A program made the position numbers and the translations under genes. Of a DNA stretch of 64,000 bases, positions 42,116 to 49,650 are shown piece by piece. The DNA comes from a virus: IMG/VR virus record IMGVR_UViG_3300021424_002547, positions 35,686-99,685 of that record; one strand, 5' to 3'. The first letter of the stretch is position 1. Every line of letters starts with the position of its first letter. The notes beneath the pieces are model-generated. The model was given only the letters and a program-made list of their open reading frames with translations. It had not been told where the DNA came from and ran no database searches.

Positions 42116-42352
42116 ATGTTCCATCCATTCGAACAGAATCTTTCTGACTTGAAAGATAATGAATTGGAAGAAAAAGTCCAAGAATTAACTAGAAAATACT
42201 ACCAAGCATACCGTCTGGGCAAGCCAGAACTGTTGACACAGATCTCTACTTTTGTTACAATATACAAAAACGAGTTATCTAAAAGATATCGTGAACGTAC
42301 ACAAACAGAACTTAATGGCGATTTGGATCAACTGATCAATGTCAACAAATAA
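42116..42352 (+). CDS. Small conserved phage protein
   Basis: A 78-residue helical protein (L-K-D-N-E-L-E-E-K-V-Q-E-L-T-R-K-Y-Y-Q-A). No catalytic motif. It contains the sigma70-type promoter of the next gene and overlaps it by 14 nt. Function unknown. Confidence 0.6.
   Translation: MFHPFEQNLSDLKDNELEEKVQELTRKYYQAYRLGKPELLTQISTFVTIYKNELSKRYRERTQTELNGDLDQLINVNK
42233..42261 (+). promoter_or_regulatory. Near-consensus sigma70-type promoter TTGACA-17-TACAAT
   Basis: Exact -35 and spacer, one mismatch in -10. The predicted start is ~42268, 70 nt before the ATG at 42339, inside the preceding gene. It marks a probable switch from late structural genes to an early/middle unit. Confidence 0.62.
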
Positions 42353-42812
42353 TTTAAATAATTTAACAGAAGCAGTAATGATACACGGTCCAGACATATT
42401 GTCTGATTGTGCGATCTCTGCTGAATATCTAACACAATATCTAGATAAAATCTCCGAAGAACGATTGCCTTATCCAATACCTTTGGCCCAAATAGATATC
42501 GAAAAATGGTTTATTCCCGATGAATATGCCGACATGGATATCGAAGAATTTTTGATCGGCATCTGTCCTGAGCAAAACTATGATAGATTAATCAGTGAAC
42601 TACACCTTTTTCGTAATCATAAAATGATCCCGATGCTGTGTGCGATGAAATATATAGTAGACACTCTGAGGAAAAATAACATAGTATGGGGCGTAGGACG
42701 CGGGTCTAGCGTGGCTAGTTATGTGCTCTTTTTACTAGGTGTGCACCGGATCGATAGTGTTAAATATAGATTACCAATAGAAGAATTCTTCAAGGAGATA
42801 CAAAATGGGTAG
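42339..42812 (+). CDS. Mini-protein resembling the DNA polymerase III alpha catalytic signature
   Basis: A 157-residue protein. Residues 115-151 (I-V-W-G-V-G-R-G-S-S-V-A-S-Y-V-L-F-L-L-G-V followed by D-S-V-K-Y-R-L-P-I-E-E-F) match the conserved G-R-G-S-x-x-x-S...L-L-G-I-x-x-x-D-P-x-x-Y...F-E-R-F segment of C-family (PolC/DnaE) polymerase palms. The rest of the polymerase, including catalytic Asp motifs, is absent. A T4-like phage should use its own family-B polymerase. It may be a decoy or inhibitor that mimics host DnaE, a repair factor, or an exapted fragment. It overlaps the next gene by 8 nt. Confidence 0.62.
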   Translation: MSTNNLNNLTEAVMIHGPDILSDCAISAEYLTQYLDKISEERLPYPIPLAQIDIEKWFIPDEYADMDIEEFLIGICPEQNYDRLISELHLFRNHKMIPMLCAMKYIVDTLRKNNIVWGVGRGSSVASYVLFLLGVHRIDSVKYRLPIEEFFKEIQNG

Positions 42813-43035
42813 AGTCTACACAAGCATGCAGGGCAAACCTATAGACATGGACAGATTATCGTTAAAAAACGAACTCACGCCTGCTATAGGAAATATGAAA
42901 GTCAATGCCAGGGGCGATGAACTAGGTCCCGGAGGACAGATTCTGAGAACCAAAGAACAGATATTACAGGATTATTACAAAAATAACCCTAGAGCATTCA
43001 AAGAAGAAGTTGTTACGAGAGGAAACAAAAAATAA
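42805..43035 (+). CDS. Small conserved phage protein
   Basis: A 76-residue basic protein, mostly polar (M-Q-G-K-P-I-D-M-D-R-L, G-D-E-L-G-P-G-G, Y-Y-K-N-N-P-R). AAGGAG lies before the ATG within the previous gene, and its stop overlaps the next ATG (TAATG). Function unknown. Confidence 0.58.
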   Translation: MGRVYTSMQGKPIDMDRLSLKNELTPAIGNMKVNARGDELGPGGQILRTKEQILQDYYKNNPRAFKEEVVTRGNKK

Positions 43036-43394
43036 TGAATTCGTCGTATAACGTGAAAAATATCAAGATACGTGCGCTAGGCGATAATGTTATTGTGACT
43101 GGAATGAATTTTGGCGAAAGAAAGACGCAAGGTGGAATCGTGCTGCGCAGCGATGATGGCAAAACTCATGGTATCCGGCCACGATGGGGTCAGGTATACA
43201 AAATTGGACCGGAACAAACAGAAGTCAGCATCGGACAATGGATTCTGATAGAACACGGCCGATGGACTAGAAAAATCCGTATCAACGACGGAGACGGTGA
43301 AAAAGATATCTGGCGTGTAGATACTGATGCGATACTGGCCACGTCAGAGGACGCTCCTAGCGCAGATGCTGAACTCATTGTAGACAGTATCTAA
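43035..43394 (+). CDS. GroES/T4 gp31-like co-chaperonin
   Basis: A 119-residue protein. I-R-A-L-G-D-N-V-I-V, a loop G-E-R-K-T-Q-G-G-I-V-L (the mobile-loop region that contacts GroEL), G-Q-V-Y-K-I-G-P and W-I-L-I-E-H-G-R follow the Cpn10 barrel order. Length is close to T4 gp31 (111 residues), which replaces GroES so that host GroEL can fold the major capsid protein. The assignment is by fold pattern; identity to gp31 is low by eye. Confidence 0.7.
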   Translation: MNSSYNVKNIKIRALGDNVIVTGMNFGERKTQGGIVLRSDDGKTHGIRPRWGQVYKIGPEQTEVSIGQWILIEHGRWTRKIRINDGDGEKDIWRVDTDAILATSEDAPSADAELIVDSI

Positions 43395-43395
43395 T

Positions 43396-43635
43396 ATGGG
43401 ATTGAAAAAAAACTGGGATGTTTTCGATATCGCTAATCAAATTAATGCATTAGCCAGAGAATGTTCCAGTTCATACAATGACGGATTTACATCATTTGAA
43501 TTTAAAAAAGATCTTTATCAAATCAAAAATGCTATAGATCATGCTCTTAAAATGGCTCCGGACTTTGGTGACATGGAGAAAGAGTGGTTGACAGATCAGG
43601 AGAAAAAGCGTATCATTAAGCACTTAAAGTCTTAA
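43396..43635 (+). CDS. Small hypothetical protein
   Basis: A 79-residue charged helical protein with no known motif. Its 3' part contains a near-consensus sigma70-type promoter for the next gene. It follows the gp31-like gene with a 1-nt gap. Confidence 0.55.
   Translation: MGLKKNWDVFDIANQINALARECSSSYNDGFTSFEFKKDLYQIKNAIDHALKMAPDFGDMEKEWLTDQEKKRIIKHLKS
43588..43616 (+). promoter_or_regulatory. Near-consensus sigma70-type promoter TTGACA-17-TATCAT
   Basis: Exact -35 and 17-nt spacer, one -10 mismatch. The predicted start is ~43623, 22 nt before the ATG at 43645, which has AAGGAG. Confidence 0.5.
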
Positions 43636-43644
43636 GGAGATACC

Positions 43645-44046
43645 ATGACCAATCCATTCCTGGATCAAGAAAAATTTATGCGGGCCTGCGGGCAAACGAT
43701 AGATCAGCGCAATGCCGATCAATTTAACATGTATCTTCAACTCATCGAAGAAGAAGCCGAAGAACTGAACCAGGCTATCAAAAACAAAGACAAAGTAGAA
43801 ATGTTAGATGCTTTGATCGATATGCTGGTTGTTACTATAGGTGCTATAAATTCTCTCGGCGCAGATGGCGAAGGTGCATGGAAAGAAGTAATGCGGACGA
43901 ATTTCTCCAAGATAGACCCCGAGACTGGTAAAGTCCGCAAACGTGAAGATGGCAAAGTCCTGAAACCAGAGGGCTGGTCTCCTCCGAATCTTAAACCATA
44001 TCTTAACAAAGAATCATCATATCTGCGCCAAGGATTCGAACCATGA
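43645..44046 (+). CDS. MazG-like all-alpha NTP pyrophosphohydrolase
   Basis: A 133-residue protein. The metal-binding E35-E-E-A-E-E40 helix and D55-x-x-x-D59 helix are the E-x-x-E...D-x-x-D pattern of the all-alpha NTP-PPase (MazG/dUTPase-like) fold. The C-terminal K-P-E-G-W-S-P-P-N-L is typical of phage members. It probably hydrolyses non-canonical or signalling nucleotides to monophosphates; a role in lowering host ppGpp signalling has been proposed for phage MazG proteins. Overlaps next gene by 4 nt. Confidence 0.72.
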   Translation: MTNPFLDQEKFMRACGQTIDQRNADQFNMYLQLIEEEAEELNQAIKNKDKVEMLDALIDMLVVTIGAINSLGADGEGAWKEVMRTNFSKIDPETGKVRKREDGKVLKPEGWSPPNLKPYLNKESSYLRQGFEP

Positions 44047-44792
44047 CTGTGAACGTCTATTGGACTAGGTCAAATCCAGGGTGGGAAGATCTGCAAAAAT
44101 TAGGGTTTTCCTCAAGTACCTATATGAGTCCTATGCGGATTGAAGAACCAATATCTCTCACTAAACATCTAGATTATAAAAATTTCTTCGGTCCGCTTGT
44201 CAGTAAGTGCCCGGCGGTGATCGATGATCTAAAAAATACTTTCGTTATCAAGAGTCCTGTCGATCTTACTCTATACATCGAAAATAATTCTTTTAAAATC
44301 GATCATCAAGAACTAGATTTCGCACAGTCGTTCATAGGCGAACCACAAGGAAAATTTGGCATACACCAACTGTCTTTCTGTTACAATTTTTTCAGTGAAA
44401 AAAGTTTAACCATAACCCAATTACCTGCGTTCTACGACAGTAATAGTTTTACTAATAATACTTTCAGCATATCTGGCAGTTTTGATATAGGACGATGGTA
44501 CAGACCATCGGGCAAGCCCGCATTTATAATAAGGCCTGATACTAAAAAAATAACTATAAAACAGGGCGATGCATTGCTATACATAAAATTTAACACAGCA
44601 GATAAGATTAAATTGATCGAATTTGACGATAGCGAATTCTTATCGATGAAAGAACGTAGTCCTGAATGGATGTGCGGTACCTTAAAAAGACACACCAATA
44701 GCATCATATCTCTGTCGAAATGCTATGAAATATTCGATCAATATAAGATGCGCAGACGTATCATGAAAACAATAAAGAACAATTTAATTTAA
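44043..44792 (+). CDS. Conserved hypothetical phage protein
   Basis: A 249-residue protein with segments C-P-A-V-I-D-D-L-K-N-T-F-V-I-K-S-P and W-Y-R-P-S-G-K-P-A-F-I-I-R-P that suggest a compact beta-rich fold; the tail is basic. I recognise it only as a type seen in marine phages (it may belong with DUF6065-like proteins). No function assigned. Confidence 0.58.
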   Translation: MTVNVYWTRSNPGWEDLQKLGFSSSTYMSPMRIEEPISLTKHLDYKNFFGPLVSKCPAVIDDLKNTFVIKSPVDLTLYIENNSFKIDHQELDFAQSFIGEPQGKFGIHQLSFCYNFFSEKSLTITQLPAFYDSNSFTNNTFSISGSFDIGRWYRPSGKPAFIIRPDTKKITIKQGDALLYIKFNTADKIKLIEFDDSEFLSMKERSPEWMCGTLKRHTNSIISLSKCYEIFDQYKMRRRIMKTIKNNLI

Positions 44793-44803
44793 AAGGCATA
44801 ACG

Positions 44804-44826
44804 ATGAAAGAACTATGGGTGAAAAA
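44804..44826 (+). repeat. Displaced copy of the clamp-loader gene start
   Basis: The first 17 nt match exactly the start of the clamp-loader gene at 45270 (ATGAAAGAACTATGGGT); after a 1-nt deletion six more match. The copy reads as an 8-codon frame M-K-E-L-W-V-K-K whose TGA overlaps the ATG of the cytidylyltransferase gene. The two copies flank that gene, as left by an insertion. Confidence 0.8.
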
Positions 44827-45273
44827 ATGAAAGTAGGTTTTACCTGTTCAACCTTTGATCTTTTTCACGCCGGACATATCATAATGTTGAAAGAAGCTAA
44901 GGGGCAATGTGATTATCTTATTGTAGGTTTACAAACTGATCCCACAATAGATCGACCTAAAGAAAAAAATAAACCTGTACAAAGTATTTTTGAAAGATAT
45001 GTACAACTACAGGCTTGTAAGTATGTAGACGAAATCGTAGTCTATGCTACAGAAAAAGATTTGATTGATATATTGCTTTCGTATCCAATTGATGTTAGAA
45101 TATTAGGCGATGAATACGAACATAAAAATTTTACTGGTAGACAGGAATGCATCACTAAAGGTATTAAATTTTATTTCAACAAACGAGAGCATACATTCTC
45201 TACTACAGAACTAAGGCAACGTGTTATCGATACAGAAGCAGAAAAATTTATAAAAAAGGCAGAAATTAAATGA
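44827..45273 (+). CDS. Glycerol-3-phosphate cytidylyltransferase-like nucleotidyltransferase
   Basis: A 148-residue protein starting M-K-V-G-F-T-C-S-T-F-D-L-F-H14-A-G-H17, the H-x-G-H nucleotide-binding motif of the cytidylyltransferase family (TagD, phosphocholine and phosphoethanolamine types). F-S-T-T-E-L-R is the second active-site motif. It would make a CDP-activated alcohol for surface polymer or lipid synthesis. I prefer this start over an in-frame ATG 12 nt upstream, because it overlaps the stop of the 8-codon remnant (ATGA). It ends with a 4-nt overlap into the clamp-loader gene. Confidence 0.82.
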   Translation: MKVGFTCSTFDLFHAGHIIMLKEAKGQCDYLIVGLQTDPTIDRPKEKNKPVQSIFERYVQLQACKYVDEIVVYATEKDLIDILLSYPIDVRILGDEYEHKNFTGRQECITKGIKFYFNKREHTFSTTELRQRVIDTEAEKFIKKAEIK

Positions 45274-46190
45274 AAGAACTATGGGTAGAAAAATATCGTC
45301 CTAAAACATTAGATGAATATGTCTGGAGAGACGAAGAACAAAAAAAACAAGTACAGACTTGGATCAAAGAAAAAAGCATTCCTCATTTATTATTAAGTGG
45401 TGCTCCGGGTATCGGAAAAACTACCATGGCCAAGATGCTGATTAACGAAATTGGAATCGAAGATTATGATGTGCTAGAAATCAATGCTTCCAGAGAACGT
45501 GGATTAGATCTCATGAAAGAAAAAATCACGAACTTTGTCAGCATGATTGCGTTTGGTCCTTTTAAAGTTGTGCTGCTAGATGAGGCAGATCGACTGACTC
45601 CGTTCGCGCAGGATGCTCTAAAAGGAGTCATGGAAGAATACAGCAATTTTAGCAGATTCATCCTTACCTGTAACACCCCTAGCATGATCGTTCCGGCCAT
45701 ACATAGCCGATGCCAACAATTCCATTTTACTAGATTAGATTCTGTAGAATTCACAGCCAGGGCCGCTACTATTCTAGTCAATGAAGGAATAGATTTCGAA
45801 CTAGATGTTTTAGACACTTACGTAAAAACAACATACCCAGATCTAAGAAAATGTATCAACTTGTTGCAGCAAAATAGCAGAGACAGTAAACTACATACAC
45901 CAAATCAAAATGATACTGGAACCTTAGAATGGAAATTCGATATGGTCGAACTATTCAAGGCAGGAAAAATCACAGAAGCACGTAAAATGCTCTGCGGCAA
46001 AGTACAGGCGGACGAAATCATCGAAATCTATAGATGGTTATACAATAATCTTGACATCTTCGGCAGTGAAGATAATCAGGATAAGGCTATATTGATCATC
46101 AAGCAAGGCCTCGTAGATCATCCCATATGCGCAGATCCAGAAATCAATCTGTCAGCCACTCTGATCAGACTGTCTAAATTAAATGCCTAA
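45270..46190 (+). CDS. 44: Sliding-clamp loader large subunit, gp44-like (RFC family AAA+)
   Basis: A 306-residue AAA+ protein: Walker A G44-A-P-G-I-G-K-T51, Walker B V-L-L-D104-E-A-D107, sensor 1 I-L-T-C-N, and the S-R-C motif (H-S-R-C-Q-Q-F) of RFC-type loaders. It opens and loads the gp45-like clamp for the phage replisome. Length fits T4 gp44 (319). The first codons are also present in a displaced copy at 44804. The gp62 and gp45 partners are not recognised in this window. Confidence 0.92.
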   Translation: MKELWVEKYRPKTLDEYVWRDEEQKKQVQTWIKEKSIPHLLLSGAPGIGKTTMAKMLINEIGIEDYDVLEINASRERGLDLMKEKITNFVSMIAFGPFKVVLLDEADRLTPFAQDALKGVMEEYSNFSRFILTCNTPSMIVPAIHSRCQQFHFTRLDSVEFTARAATILVNEGIDFELDVLDTYVKTTYPDLRKCINLLQQNSRDSKLHTPNQNDTGTLEWKFDMVELFKAGKITEARKMLCGKVQADEIIEIYRWLYNNLDIFGSEDNQDKAILIIKQGLVDHPICADPEINLSATLIRLSKLNA

Positions 46191-46674
46191 AAAAAGCAAT
46201 ATCGCTAAGGGAAGACACAGTTATGACTCTGAATTAAGCACTGGATTAGTGACTTTTTTTAACAAGAACGTGTCTCCATACCCGACAGATGTCGGCTCTC
46301 CTAGTTTTGATTTGGTTCCAGTAACCAAACAAAAAGATATAATGATCAACCATGCTAGATTATATGCGCAGCAAGAATATAATAGGATAATGGAATTGGT
46401 AGAAGTTTTACAAAAACAAGCAGCATCTATCAAACGCAGATTGGACGTCACTGATATGGTACATGCTGCCGAATATCATTTCCAAGTCACGATGGGGCAA
46501 TGCTATTGGTTAGTATGGGATAAAAGAAAACAAAAAATATTACTAGCAGGACTTGGTCCCGATCAGTGGAGTACAGGGGCGCCGGATGATTATGAATACC
46601 GACTCAGAGTAAAATATATGGGAGATCATACCTGGCTAGAAGTAGATAATTTAGGAAACCCTATAGATGGATAA
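46183..46674 (+). CDS. Conserved phage protein, DUF2452-like
   Basis: A 163-residue protein. N-terminal N-I-A-K-G-R-H-S-Y-D-S-E, a helix H-A-R-L-Y-A-Q-Q-E-Y-N-R-I and a C-terminal H-F-Q-V-T-M-G-Q-C-Y-W-L-V-W-D beta part. The arrangement resembles DUF2452 proteins found in T4-like marine phages and some bacteria. Function unknown. It overlaps its neighbours by 8 nt each, so it is translationally coupled to the clamp loader. Confidence 0.6.
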   Translation: MPKKSNIAKGRHSYDSELSTGLVTFFNKNVSPYPTDVGSPSFDLVPVTKQKDIMINHARLYAQQEYNRIMELVEVLQKQAASIKRRLDVTDMVHAAEYHFQVTMGQCYWLVWDKRKQKILLAGLGPDQWSTGAPDDYEYRLRVKYMGDHTWLEVDNLGNPIDG

Positions 46675-46909
46675 CAGATACATGATAGTCTGCTATGTGA
46701 AAAAGCCAGACGGAAAATTCGACGAACTTACCGAATTTAAAAGGCATTATAGAACTAGCCATATACAAACAGCCAAAGTCATATTAGATCTCAAAGAAAA
46801 AAAAGTCATCAAGAATGGGCTTAATCCTCAAGCCACATTCGAAGATATGATCGAGTTTTATAAAAGGATGATAGGAGATCGATTGATCCCCCATCTACCT
46901 AAAGATTAA
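46667..46909 (+). CDS. Small hypothetical protein
   Basis: An 80-residue basic protein (Y-V-K-K-P-D-G-K-F-D-E-L, then helices). It is coupled to the upstream gene by overlap and ends convergent with phoH, overlapping its stop by 4 nt. Position after gp44 raises the idea of a replication accessory, but it is too short and dissimilar to call gp62. Confidence 0.55.
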   Translation: MDNRYMIVCYVKKPDGKFDELTEFKRHYRTSHIQTAKVILDLKEKKVIKNGLNPQATFEDMIEFYKRMIGDRLIPHLPKD

Positions 46910-47643
46910 TCATCGCCGTATATAGACAAGATCTCCTTAACTGCTTCGTGTCGTTCGATATCACCTATAGTGAAATGACATAGATCTACGTATCTATGAT
47001 TTTCAAAATTATTATAGAGATTTAAAAACTCTAATAATCCGTTATTGCTAGGACGATCAGCCTGCTGTAGGTCACCAGTGACAACCATCTTAGATTCTTG
47101 ACCTAATCTCGTTAACAACATCTTCATCTGGCTAGGCGTAGCATTCTGCATCTCGTCGGCGATGATAACAGCGTTCTTGAATGTTCTTCCACGCATGTAT
47201 GCTAAAGGACTGGTTTCAATCACCCCCTCAAGTATCATATTAGTAATTTCTTTAGCATAATAATTTTCTGCGAAAACATCCATGATTGGTTTAGTCCAAG
47301 GTTCCATTTTCTGTTGCAAATCTCCCGGAAGAAACCCGTGTTCCTCATCCACCGATACAGCAGGTCTAGTAATAATAATCTTATTTGCATCGCCGTACTT
47401 GAGTTGATCTATAGCCCATTGCACCGCAAGCATAGTCTTACCTGTACCTGCAGGACCGATAGCGAAAATGATCATTTTCTGCGGATCGTTGAGTTTTAAA
47501 AGGTATGATTCTTGATTGAGGTTTTTTGGGTAGATCTGAACCCTGTGGCGTTTTTGATGTTGATTATCTACTAACTTAATGACATTTGACTGCTGTTCTT
47601 GATAAGAGTGAGACTTTTGTGCTACTGCTCTTTTTCGCTTCAT
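46906..47643 (-). CDS. phoH: PhoH-family ATPase
   Basis: A 245-residue protein with Walker A G63-P-A-G-T-G-K-T70, the P-A-V-S-x-D-E-x-x-G-F-L-P-G-D motif, Y-M-R-G-R-T, Walker B V-I-I-A-D-E-M-Q-N and V-T-G-D-L-Q-Q. This is the single-domain PhoH common in marine phages; its biochemical role (RNA-associated ATPase, helicase/nuclease-related) is not settled. It has its own divergent promoter, a strong AAGGAGGG ribosome site and a structured leader. Confidence 0.92.
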   Translation of the reverse strand: MKRKRAVAQKSHSYQEQQSNVIKLVDNQHQKRHRVQIYPKNLNQESYLLKLNDPQKMIIFAIGPAGTGKTMLAVQWAIDQLKYGDANKIIITRPAVSVDEEHGFLPGDLQQKMEPWTKPIMDVFAENYYAKEITNMILEGVIETSPLAYMRGRTFKNAVIIADEMQNATPSQMKMLLTRLGQESKMVVTGDLQQADRPSNNGLLEFLNLYNNFENHRYVDLCHFTIGDIERHEAVKEILSIYGDD

Positions 47644-47666
47644 ATAAGGTTAGCCCTCCTTGTTAA

Positions 47667-47709
47667 GTGCTAGGCACGGACCTTGGACCGTAGTGCCCGT
47701 ACCGAGCAC
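47667..47709 (-). promoter_or_regulatory. Nested stem-loop at the 5' end of the phoH message
   Basis: Outer pair GTGCT (47667-47671)/AGCAC (47705-47709), inner pair GGCAC (47673-47677)/GTGCC (47693-47697) and an inner ACGG/CCGT. On the minus strand the structure begins at the predicted start site and ends just before the Shine-Dalgarno. No T-run follows, so it is not a terminator. It may protect the 5' end or control translation. Confidence 0.5.
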
Positions 47710-47714
47710 AAAAG

Positions 47715-47722
47715 TATTTAAC
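47715..47722 (-). promoter_or_regulatory. Late-type promoter GTTAAATA for phoH
   Basis: Minus-strand motif; +1 is predicted at 47709, the first base of the stem-loop. Confidence 0.45.
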
Positions 47723-47762
47723 AAAGTCTCTGAAAAGTTAACTGTAATGATAAACTATCGTC

Positions 47763-47770
47763 GATAAATA
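47763..47770 (+). promoter_or_regulatory. Late-type promoter GATAAATA
   Basis: It lies 14 nt before the ATG at 47785, with an AAGGGAG ribosome site between. Divergent from the phoH promoter. Confidence 0.55.
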
Positions 47771-47784
47771 CAAAGGGAGATATT

Positions 47785-48306
47785 ATGGCTGATATTAAAG
47801 ACGTTATACAAAATATAGAGCAGATCTACGGATCAAATAATAGTCTAAACATGCTTAAAGATTTTGAACGTGTCATAGACGAATTAGATGTCTATGTCTT
47901 TGACAATTGGATCGACGGTGAATTAATAGCAGGCCCGAAAGAAAGTCGTTATTTTGTAGAATGTACTTTTATGTGGCCTAAAGAAAAGATGCCGGAACCA
48001 ATCGGCGGGCAGAGATTATTAGATTACGGATGCAAGGTACAATTTGCAGAAAGCCAGATGGCCAAAGTGAGAAAAATTAAAACTCCAGATGATATACGTC
48101 CAGGCACCCGTAAAGGCAAAATTGACCAAGAAGATATCTGGATGGTTAAAATTATTATGCCTAAAAAATTAATGAACGACATCAATAGAGGATATAGAAC
48201 TCTAGATAAAAATAAAGTAGAAGATATTCTCAATCAAAACAATGTTGTTAATGTCCAACCAGAACCTACACAGGAACCAGCAAATGCAGAACAACCTGCC
48301 GCTTAA
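47785..48306 (+). CDS. Conserved hypothetical phage protein
   Basis: A 173-residue acidic protein: helical N-terminus, a beta-rich middle with Y-F-V-E-C-T-F-M-W-P and L-D-Y-G-C-K-V-Q-F, and a low-complexity tail rich in Pro, Gln and Glu. First gene of a late unit running into the lysis cassette. No function recognised. Confidence 0.6.
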   Translation: MADIKDVIQNIEQIYGSNNSLNMLKDFERVIDELDVYVFDNWIDGELIAGPKESRYFVECTFMWPKEKMPEPIGGQRLLDYGCKVQFAESQMAKVRKIKTPDDIRPGTRKGKIDQEDIWMVKIIMPKKLMNDINRGYRTLDKNKVEDILNQNNVVNVQPEPTQEPANAEQPAA

Positions 48307-49024
48307 TGAAGGTCTGAGATCCAGTGATCTCAAAGAGATGGTATATAATACTTTAGAGATCGACACTTATAGATCTAAGATGGGTGAGGATCGAGATGTC
48401 TGCGTTTTAAGTTTTAAAGTCAAAGATCGGGCACCGGCTAAAGATCTAATGGAGTTTATAGAAAAAGGCTACAACTTCGTGTTAGATGCCGATGTCAGTT
48501 CCGGTGAAAACAAAAACGGTGAATATTTCGTTTTCGTAGAATTAGACCGCACAGAAAAACTCGCAGAACAGATACAAGAATTAATGTATGGCATCAAAAG
48601 GCTCACAGAGATAGATTCCTATAAATTTAAGTATCACAAAAACGACAAAGAGCATGAATTAACCACAGAATCGATCAAATCGTTCGTTCCCAATACTCCG
48701 GTAGACTACGAACGTACCATGAATAAATTACAGGTAGAAAATTATAAAAGATTTTTTAATAAGACACTCATGGACGATCTTAGTTTAGAAAAAGATATTA
48801 TTACTTTTTATAAACCTTTTGACAAATCATATAAGTTTAAAATAATCGACGATCAGGATATCACACCTATAGCAGAGGGGGCGATATCATTAGACGAAAA
48901 ATCTGTTGGAGAAACATTTTGGCTTACTAAAATGTTTGGAGATTATAATATCGCTAAAATAGGTGAAAACTTTCTATTCACCAATGGCGATAAATCAATT
49001 TTATTACAAAGGATCGAACTATGA
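48284..49024 (+). CDS. Conserved hypothetical phage protein
   Basis: A 246-residue acidic protein. I choose the ATG at 48284 (M-Q-N-N-L-P-L-N-E-G-L-R); a frame from 48242 lies entirely in the previous gene's low-complexity tail. The N-terminal half (D-R-D-V-C-V-L-S-F-K-V-K-D-R-A-P-A-K-D-L, F-V-L-D-A-D-V-S-S-G) resembles a small alpha/beta domain, the C-terminal half is beta-rich. Not identified. Its position directly before the endolysin suggests late expression. Confidence 0.58.
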   Translation: MQNNLPLNEGLRSSDLKEMVYNTLEIDTYRSKMGEDRDVCVLSFKVKDRAPAKDLMEFIEKGYNFVLDADVSSGENKNGEYFVFVELDRTEKLAEQIQELMYGIKRLTEIDSYKFKYHKNDKEHELTTESIKSFVPNTPVDYERTMNKLQVENYKRFFNKTLMDDLSLEKDIITFYKPFDKSYKFKIIDDQDITPIAEGAISLDEKSVGETFWLTKMFGDYNIAKIGENFLFTNGDKSILLQRIEL

Positions 49025-49650
49025 GTTTTACATTCGAATTTAAAAAAGAGCACCTATCTGAATTAATAGGAAAAAACCCCTATACAGATTATTGGTATAA
49101 CGCGATGTGTGAAATATTACCCGTATATGATATCAACACTCCGGAGCGTGTAGCAGCATGGTTGGCACAGTGCGCACACGAAAGCGGTTATTTCAAATTC
49201 TTAAAAGAGAATTTAAACTACAAAGCAGAAAGTCTGCTGAAAACTTTTCCCAAGTATTTTAAAACACTGGATGAAGCCAAGCAGTACGAAAAACAGCCAG
49301 AGAAGATCGCCAATCGTGTCTATGCCAATCGCATGGGCAACGGTGATGAGGCTTCGGGAGATGGATTCCGTTATCTAGGACGTGGTCTGATACAGTTAAC
49401 CGGCAAGAACAATTACACGTTCTTTGCTGCCAGCATCGATACACCTTTAGAACAGGTTCCTGAATATCTACAGACATTCGAAGGCGCCGTGCAGAGCGCC
49501 TGTTTCTTTTGGGAACAAAATGGGCTGAACAAATTCGCTGATAGCAGAGATATAGTCACTATGAGCAAGCGTATCAATGGTGGTACTATCGGCATGGAAG
49601 ATCGTCTTATGAAATACGAAAAGTGCCTTAAGATGTTTGGAGTAAAATAA
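49021..49650 (+). CDS. Endolysin, glycoside hydrolase family 19 (chitinase/muramidase-like)
   Basis: A 209-residue GH19 protein. C-A-H-E54-S-G-Y-F carries the general-acid Glu, G-D-G-F-R-Y-L-G-R-G-L-I-Q-L-T-G-K-N-N-Y the substrate-cleft signature, and S-K-R-I-N-G-G the C-terminal part of the cleft. In phages this fold cleaves peptidoglycan. No signal peptide or SAR anchor is seen, so release should need a holin. It overlaps the preceding gene by 4 nt (ATGA) and the spanin-like gene follows at once. Confidence 0.88.
   Translation: MSFTFEFKKEHLSELIGKNPYTDYWYNAMCEILPVYDINTPERVAAWLAQCAHESGYFKFLKENLNYKAESLLKTFPKYFKTLDEAKQYEKQPEKIANRVYANRMGNGDEASGDGFRYLGRGLIQLTGKNNYTFFAASIDTPLEQVPEYLQTFEGAVQSACFFWEQNGLNKFADSRDIVTMSKRINGGTIGMEDRLMKYEKCLKMFGVK

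Noticed and set aside
46667-46909. Clamp-loader small subunit gp62
   Set aside because: Position after gp44 is suggestive, but at 80 residues with no resemblance it cannot be supported.
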